Origin: Clostridiales bacterium Firm_16
GTDB lineage: Bacteria > Bacillota > Clostridia > Saccharofermentanales > Saccharofermentanaceae
Reading direction: 5' to 3'
NCBI GenBank assembly: GCA_001604185.1
Contig: LVAV01000018.1
Location: 41,260 to 105,259, forward strand
Length of the DNA: 64,000 bases
Numbering within the stretch: position 1 is the first letter of the stretch; every line of letters begins with the position of its first letter. The position numbers were made by a program, and so were the translations under genes. Shown here one piece after another: positions 59,848 through 64,000 of this stretch. A model generated the notes under the pieces. It did no database searches. It saw only the letters and a list, made by a program, of their open reading frames with translations, and was not told the origin of the DNA.

Positions 59848-61164
59848 ATGCGCATAGCCGGAATCGTTGCTGAATACAATCCTTTTCACCGGGGACATCT
59901 GTATCTGATGGAGCAGATCCGTCAGGAACTCGGGCCGGATACACCTATCGTGGTCATCATGAGCGGTGATTTCGTACAGCGCGGCGAGCCGGCTTTAGTG
60001 GACAGAGCCGCAAGAACAGCGGCCGTTCTGCAATGTGGTGCGGATCTGGTGCTGGAACTTCCCTTCACCTTCGCTACCGGTTCGGCAGACCGTTTTGCCG
60101 CAGGCGCCATCGCCTCCCTTGTTTCCACCGGGATCGTAACGGATCTTTTCTTCGGTGCGGAACACGATTCTCTTTCGGATCTTTCCGCCATCGCGGATCT
60201 GGAACCGGAGAAATCTCCTTCTTTTCTGGAGAAACTCAGTACACTTCAGAAAGACGGGGCGTCCTATGCCTCTGCCTGGGAGCAAGCCACAATAGAGTTT
60301 TTGCAAAAATCGGGGGAAGAATGCACAGACATGAAGGAGAAGCTCATTCCGATCCTGCGCGAACCGAATAATACTCTGGCTATCGCCTATCTGAGAGAAT
60401 TACGTCGCCTGTCGTCCTCGATCACACCACATCTGGTGCATCGTGTGGACAGTTACCACAACGAAGATCTGAAGACAGGCACCCTTCCTTCTGCAACAGC
60501 CATAAGAAAAAAGATTCTTTCTTCTTTCTACACCAGCGAACGCGGCGCTTTTCTCGCTTCGCTTTCCGACATGGAACCTTTCGTACCTGTGCCCATGTTA
60601 GCCGAGATGCTTCAGCTTTGGTCCTCAGATACACGTCCTATGGATGCGCGTCTCCTGATCGAGACAGCGGGTCCCGTTCTTCGCGCCCAGAGCGCAACTG
60701 CCCTTTCGGGAACGGCTCATATGGGAGAGAAACTGGCCAATCATCTGAAAAGCCGTGTCTCCTCGATGCATTTCGATCCGACTCTGTCTTCTGAGGACGC
60801 CTTTATCAAGCAGGTCCACACCAAGTGTTTCCCGCATGCACGCATAATGCGGGCTATCACGTCCTTGGTGGTCGGGCAGACCGAATCCGATCTTCAGGAG
60901 ATGAAATCCCCTCTTTATCTTCGTCTTCTGGGGTTCTCCGAACGCGGTCGTACGCTGTTGAAGAGCATGCGGCAGAGCGCTTCCCTTCCGATCCTGTCAC
61001 GCACTTCCGATGCACTGCATCACCAGAAGAACAAAACTTTCGACCGCATGAACAGACTGGATCTCATCAGCCATGACTGGTGGACTTGGCATGCCAGACG
61101 GACCTTCGAAGAAGATTATCACTTCGAAGTGATCCAGTTTAAACGCAACAAGATCTACCGTTAA
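59848..61164 (+). CDS. tmcAL: tRNA(Met) cytidine acetate ligase (YlbM/TmcAL-like nucleotidyltransferase)
   Basis: This 438-residue enzyme forms acetyladenylate and acetylates the wobble cytidine of elongator tRNA-Met. The N-terminal GIVAEYNPFHRGHLYLM contains the HxGH motif of the nucleotidyltransferase fold. MSGDFVQRGEPALVDR and LELPFTFATGSADRFA are family-specific, and the length is normal. The ATG at 59848 follows TGGAGGAATGAA. Its stop overlaps the stop of the convergent acyltransferase by 4 bp. Confidence 0.92.
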   Translation: MRIAGIVAEYNPFHRGHLYLMEQIRQELGPDTPIVVIMSGDFVQRGEPALVDRAARTAAVLQCGADLVLELPFTFATGSADRFAAGAIASLVSTGIVTDLFFGAEHDSLSDLSAIADLEPEKSPSFLEKLSTLQKDGASYASAWEQATIEFLQKSGEECTDMKEKLIPILREPNNTLAIAYLRELRRLSSSITPHLVHRVDSYHNEDLKTGTLPSATAIRKKILSSFYTSERGAFLASLSDMEPFVPVPMLAEMLQLWSSDTRPMDARLLIETAGPVLRAQSATALSGTAHMGEKLANHLKSRVSSMHFDPTLSSEDAFIKQVHTKCFPHARIMRAITSLVVGQTESDLQEMKSPLYLRLLGFSERGRTLLKSMRQSASLPILSRTSDALHHQKNKTFDRMNRLDLISHDWWTWHARRTFEEDYHFEVIQFKRNKIYR

Positions 61165-62162
61165 GCTTTCTCTTTGATGAATACTTTCGAGATACCGCGG
61201 ATGACATATTGATATGCTTTAGCGGCATAGGGATTTCCGAACAGGAAACACACGCCGGCTGCAAAAAGTGCCGCCCAGGCAACACAGAGCAGTCCGTTAC
61301 CGATCACATTCCCCGCCACCTTCATGAGGATCCTTATGATCCCCGAGTGGATCAGGAACACCAGCATACTGTTTCTTCCGAGGGTCGTGATCACGTTCTT
61401 TTTATTCCATGCCACACAAAGGAATCCGAAAATGCAGAGAAATCCGGTCGCCAGAAGTGTCATACGTACGATCACGGACATAAGAGCGGACATACCCACA
61501 TTCTTATACGGCACCGACATATAAAGTGCGTACACGCCCACATTCTGTTTCTGAATCAAGAAAGAGACTGCGATTGCCAGAACGAAGACCAGAAGAACAT
61601 ATACTTTCTTCAGACTGCGCACTTTCTCCACCGACTCTTTCGAAAGCAGATATCCTGCCAGGAAGTACGGGAAGAAACTGATCGTTCTTGCCAGAGAAAG
61701 GAAGGTTCCGAAATTCGTAAAACCGATAAATACGGAAACAATGACCGAGAGCACCATGGTCCATCTGAACATCGACGCCGGCTTGGCCAGCAGTTTCCAG
61801 AAAAGAAGACTGAGCAGATACCACATGGTCCACTGCGGATAGCAGAGATTGACCAGGCTCTTCCAGAAATCTCCGCCGGTATCGAGCAGGCCATACAGAT
61901 AGTTGAAGATCAGATACGGAATCAGACAGTTGCGGATCAGTTTTCTGAAGAATTCATCCGTCTGTTCTCCTTTGGAAAAATACCCGCTTATGAAGATAAA
62001 CACCGGCATATGGAAAAGGTATACCGTGTAGTAGATTCCCTTCGTGATGACATCCCCTGACCATGCGCCATACATCTTCTCGATAAAATGGCAGAAAACG
62101 ACCAGGAAGATCATGACTCCCTTCAGATTATCGAACCGGTTATCACGTTTTAATTCACTCAT
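61161..62162 (-). CDS. Membrane acyltransferase (acyltransferase 3 family)
   Basis: The 333-residue protein has about ten membrane helices. It carries the acyltransferase-3 signature RFDNLKGVMIFLVVFCHF at the N-terminus and FHMPVFIFISGYF around residue 50. Family members O-acetylate exported sugars, such as capsule or wall polysaccharide. The similarity is closest to the fucose 4-O-acetylase subgroup by pattern. No sugar-polymer gene cluster surrounds it, so the acceptor is unknown. The ribosome site before the ATG at 62162 is weak. Confidence 0.82.
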   Translation of the reverse strand: MSELKRDNRFDNLKGVMIFLVVFCHFIEKMYGAWSGDVITKGIYYTVYLFHMPVFIFISGYFSKGEQTDEFFRKLIRNCLIPYLIFNYLYGLLDTGGDFWKSLVNLCYPQWTMWYLLSLLFWKLLAKPASMFRWTMVLSVIVSVFIGFTNFGTFLSLARTISFFPYFLAGYLLSKESVEKVRSLKKVYVLLVFVLAIAVSFLIQKQNVGVYALYMSVPYKNVGMSALMSVIVRMTLLATGFLCIFGFLCVAWNKKNVITTLGRNSMLVFLIHSGIIRILMKVAGNVIGNGLLCVAWAALFAAGVCFLFGNPYAAKAYQYVIRGISKVFIKEKA

Positions 62163-62200
62163 TACGTTCTCTGCTTTCCCGATTATTCCGCGGCAAAAGA

Positions 62201-62232
62201 AATGGTACAGGGATTTTCATCCCTGTACCATT
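62201..62232 (-). terminator. Intrinsic terminator of the right-edge surface protein gene
   Basis: AATGGTACAGGGAT (62201-62214) pairs perfectly over 14 bp with ATCCCTGTACCATT (62219-62232), closed by a GAAA tetraloop on the minus strand. TTCTTTT follows on that strand. It lies 28 bp after the stop codon and 38 bp before the acyltransferase start. Confidence 0.92.
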
Positions 62233-62260
62233 ATACATCATGTGATTGTTCGTCTACGAC

Positions 62261-64000
62261 TTACTTGTCCAGCTGTTCCAACTGATCCAGAATACGCTTT
62301 CTGAATACTACGATAGCCAGAGCTGCAACGATCAGAACCATCGCTACACTGATCCGTCCGTTGATCGAAGCATCACCCGTCTTGACTCGGCGTCCGCCGG
62401 ATACATCACCTGTCGGTGACGGTGTCGGTGTACCACTTGCACTCGGAGCCGGTGTATTACTCGGCGACGGTGTAGGTGTCAGATCGCTGACCGGTGTCGG
62501 GCTCGGAATCGATACGCCCGGTGTCGGTGTAGGTGTCGGCGTCGGTACCGGAGTCGGTGTCGGCGTCGGAGACGGAGTAGGTGTCGGTGTGTCGGTCGGA
62601 GTCGGCACAGGTGTCGGCTTCTTTGGTGTCGGAGTCGGCTTCTTCTTAGGAGTCGGAGTCGGCTTCTTCGGTGTCGGCACAGGTGTCGGCGTGTCACCTG
62701 GTGTAGGTGTCGGTGTACCCGGTGTAGGTGTAGGTGTACCCGGTGTAGGTGTAGGACCATCACCTGGTGTAGGTGTAGGACCGTCACCCGGTGTAGGTGT
62801 AGGACCGTCACCCGGTGTAGGTGTAGGACCATCGCCCGGTGTAGGTGTAGGACCGTCGCCCGGTGTAGGTGTAGGACCGTCGCCCGGTGTAGGTGTAGGA
62901 CCATCGCCCGGTGTAGGTGTAGGACCATCGCCCGGTGTAGGTGTAGGAGTCGGCTGATAATTGTTTGCAAAAGTAACGGTTACGTCCTCCTGCTTATCAA
63001 CATCGATCGTTCCACTCTTGTCCGCGATCTTCTTGAAGCCTTCTACCGGTTCCTCGCTGATCACGTAAGTTGTTCCGTTCAGAAGATTGCTGATCGTTAC
63101 GGATTCGCCCTTACCCAAGGTAGCGGTTACAACATTACCATTGAGCTCACCATTCTCAACAACTACATCTTCAAGTTCTCTGCCAGCCGGAGCTGTCAAT
63201 GTGATCGTGAAGTTGAACGTCATGCCATCTTCGAAATCCTTACTGCCGTTAGCCTGTGTCTTGGTTACTGTCAGGCTGCCGAACCTGTCAAGATTTGTCT
63301 TATGGTATGTGTTCTCAACGTCGATCTCTACTGTCTTAGTAGTATCTACGTCAATTGCACCCTCGATCGGATCAACTGCGTCGAAGTCATCCTTCGCTGC
63401 CTCTGTGATCTTGTAAGTTGTACCATCCGGCAGGTTCTCGATCAGTACAGACTTACCTACCGTAAGTTTCGCATTGATCGTTCCGTCGTCAATGGCAACG
63501 CCATCAACGGTTACACCTGCAAGAGTCTTGCCGTTCGGAGCAGTAAGCACGATCGTGATGTCGAATTCTACACTTGCATCGATCGCATCACTGGCTGCAG
63601 ACTGAGTCTTGGTAACCTTCAGGTCACCGACCTTCTCTTCCGGCTTATGGTATGTGTTCTCAACGTCGACTTCTACTGTCTCAGCAGTATCTACGTCAAT
63701 CGCACCCTCGATCGGAGCAACTGCATCGAAGTTGTCCTTCGCTGCCTCTGTGATCTTGTATGTGGTTCCATCCGGCAGGTTCGCTACCTCTACAGATCCA
63801 CCTACTGCAAGTTTCGCAGTGATCGTATTTCCTTCGAGTGTTCCACCGGTTACGGTCACACCTTCCAGAGTCTTTCCGTTCGGAGCAGTAAGTACGATCG
63901 TAATATCGAACTTAACATCCGTTGCAATCGCATCACTGTTTGCGGACTTGGTCTTGGTTACCTTCAGGCCGCCGACCTTCTCTTCCGGCTTATGGTATGT
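62261..64000 (-). CDS. Sortase-type surface protein with repeated beta domains and GDGPTPTP stalk (5' partial)
   Basis: The frame is open to the right edge, so the N-terminus is missing. The visible 579 residues hold three similar units of about 95-110 residues. Each starts near TYHK or GxLxVTKT and contains [13 protein letters not shown] and [11 protein letters not shown]. They resemble DUF5979/DUF7601-like surface repeats. A stalk of eight GDGPTPTP repeats (24-bp units, about 62758-62950) and further Pro/Thr/Lys runs follow. The C-terminus has RRVKTGD, a hydrophobic helix (about 23 residues) and RKR. That is a variant sorting signal of the VKTGD type rather than a standard LPXTG. Cell-wall anchoring is likely. 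Confidence 0.82.
   Translation of the reverse strand, partial: TYHKPEEKVGGLKVTKTKSANSDAIATDVKFDITIVLTAPNGKTLEGVTVTGGTLEGNTITAKLAVGGSVEVANLPDGTTYKITEAAKDNFDAVAPIEGAIDVDTAETVEVDVENTYHKPEEKVGDLKVTKTQSAASDAIDASVEFDITIVLTAPNGKTLAGVTVDGVAIDDGTINAKLTVGKSVLIENLPDGTTYKITEAAKDDFDAVDPIEGAIDVDTTKTVEIDVENTYHKTNLDRFGSLTVTKTQANGSKDFEDGMTFNFTITLTAPAGRELEDVVVENGELNGNVVTATLGKGESVTISNLLNGTTYVISEEPVEGFKKIADKSGTIDVDKQEDVTVTFANNYQPTPTPTPGDGPTPTPGDGPTPTPGDGPTPTPGDGPTPTPGDGPTPTPGDGPTPTPGDGPTPTPGDGPTPTPGTPTPTPGTPTPTPGDTPTPVPTPKKPTPTPKKKPTPTPKKPTPVPTPTDTPTPTPSPTPTPTPVPTPTPTPTPGVSIPSPTPVSDLTPTPSPSNTPAPSASGTPTPSPTGDVSGGRRVKTGDASINGRISVAMVLIVAALAIVVFRKRILDQLEQLDK
62740..62958 (-). repeat. 24-bp coding tandem repeat (GDGPTPTP), 8 copies
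   Basis: The unit GACGGTCCTACACCTACACC plus GGGC (or close variants) repeats eight times in the stalk-coding part of the surface protein, differing by single synonymous changes (GAC/GAT, GGC/GGT). Such near-identical arrays change length easily by slippage or recombination. Confidence 0.85.

Noticed and set aside
62740..62958. CRISPR or non-coding satellite from the 24-bp repeats
   Set aside because: The unit is a multiple of three, stays in frame and encodes GDGPTPTP within a surface protein.

Overview
The window looks like a chromosomal segment of a low-to-mid GC Firmicute of class Clostridia. A Lachnospiraceae- or Oscillospiraceae-like gut or rumen anaerobe is my best guess, and I cannot place it to genus. 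The grounds are strong AGGAGG ribosome binding sites, clear TTGACA/TATAAT promoters, a DUF1836 regulator, a YlbM/TmcAL gene, a PcrA helicase, Thr-Pro-rich surface proteins with DUF4214 domains, and InlB-type, fibronectin and ricin-type modules. It is mostly housekeeping and cell-envelope DNA. I saw no rRNA, tRNA, insertion sequence, prophage or CRISPR array.

Layout from left to right. (1) Position 1-2500 is the 3' part of a large surface protein. It is followed by a 625-bp non-coding stretch (2501-3126) full of GTCGTA motifs and a 52-bp tandem repeat. (2) Positions 3127-6462 hold a leftward operon of a DUF1836 regulator, an NfeD-like membrane protein with a His/Asp-rich insert, and a flotillin. 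(3) Positions 6706-10718 hold a lysophospholipase-like hydrolase, an orphan 65-residue prepilin and an aconitase-family hydratase. (4) Positions 11014-21090 hold signalling and envelope genes: a sugar-binding-type domain fused to GGDEF, a polyphosphate kinase 2, a cardiolipin synthase, a degenerate GGDEF-EAL protein, a glycolipid-type glycosyltransferase and a GH1 beta-glucosidase. (5) Positions 21118-27048 hold two paralogous double zinc-ribbon proteins, one with an approximately 900-residue disordered region. (6) Positions 27192-36333 hold a GNAT fusion protein, a leftward NYN-LOTUS/malQ/glpK/AEC-transporter cluster, prfC and a second diguanylate cyclase. (7) Positions 36425-42870 hold two tandem leucine-rich-repeat/ricin/FN3 surface proteins. 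(8) Positions 43057-62162 hold a long leftward run (thrC, TPR protein, folC, GtrA, cohesin-like, glucosaminidase, yfbR, dgt, pcrA, a CmpB-type permease and a GH8-like protein), flanked by a membrane protein, tmcAL and an acyltransferase. (9) The right edge is a partial surface protein with repeated domains and a GDGPTPTP stalk.

The genes fit a cell that invests in its surface: stalked wall proteins, peptidoglycan hydrolase, membrane microdomains and glycolipids. It uses alpha- and beta-glucans and glycerol, and it runs several c-di-GMP-type proteins, at least one of which is probably catalytically dead. The most unusual signals are four. First, a hairpin apex (GTCCTC, a variable stem, TGCG) is conserved downstream of three unrelated genes (cls, prfC, thrC), always in the sense direction. 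Second, the zinc-ribbon pair shares an identical ribbon spacing and a conserved C-terminal FDPDGPxPFK tail. Third, the NfeD-like flotillin partner carries a His/Asp/Gly-rich insert. Fourth, a dense cluster of GTCGTA motifs fills the non-coding region near the left edge. All functional calls come from reading motifs by eye; no database search was run.
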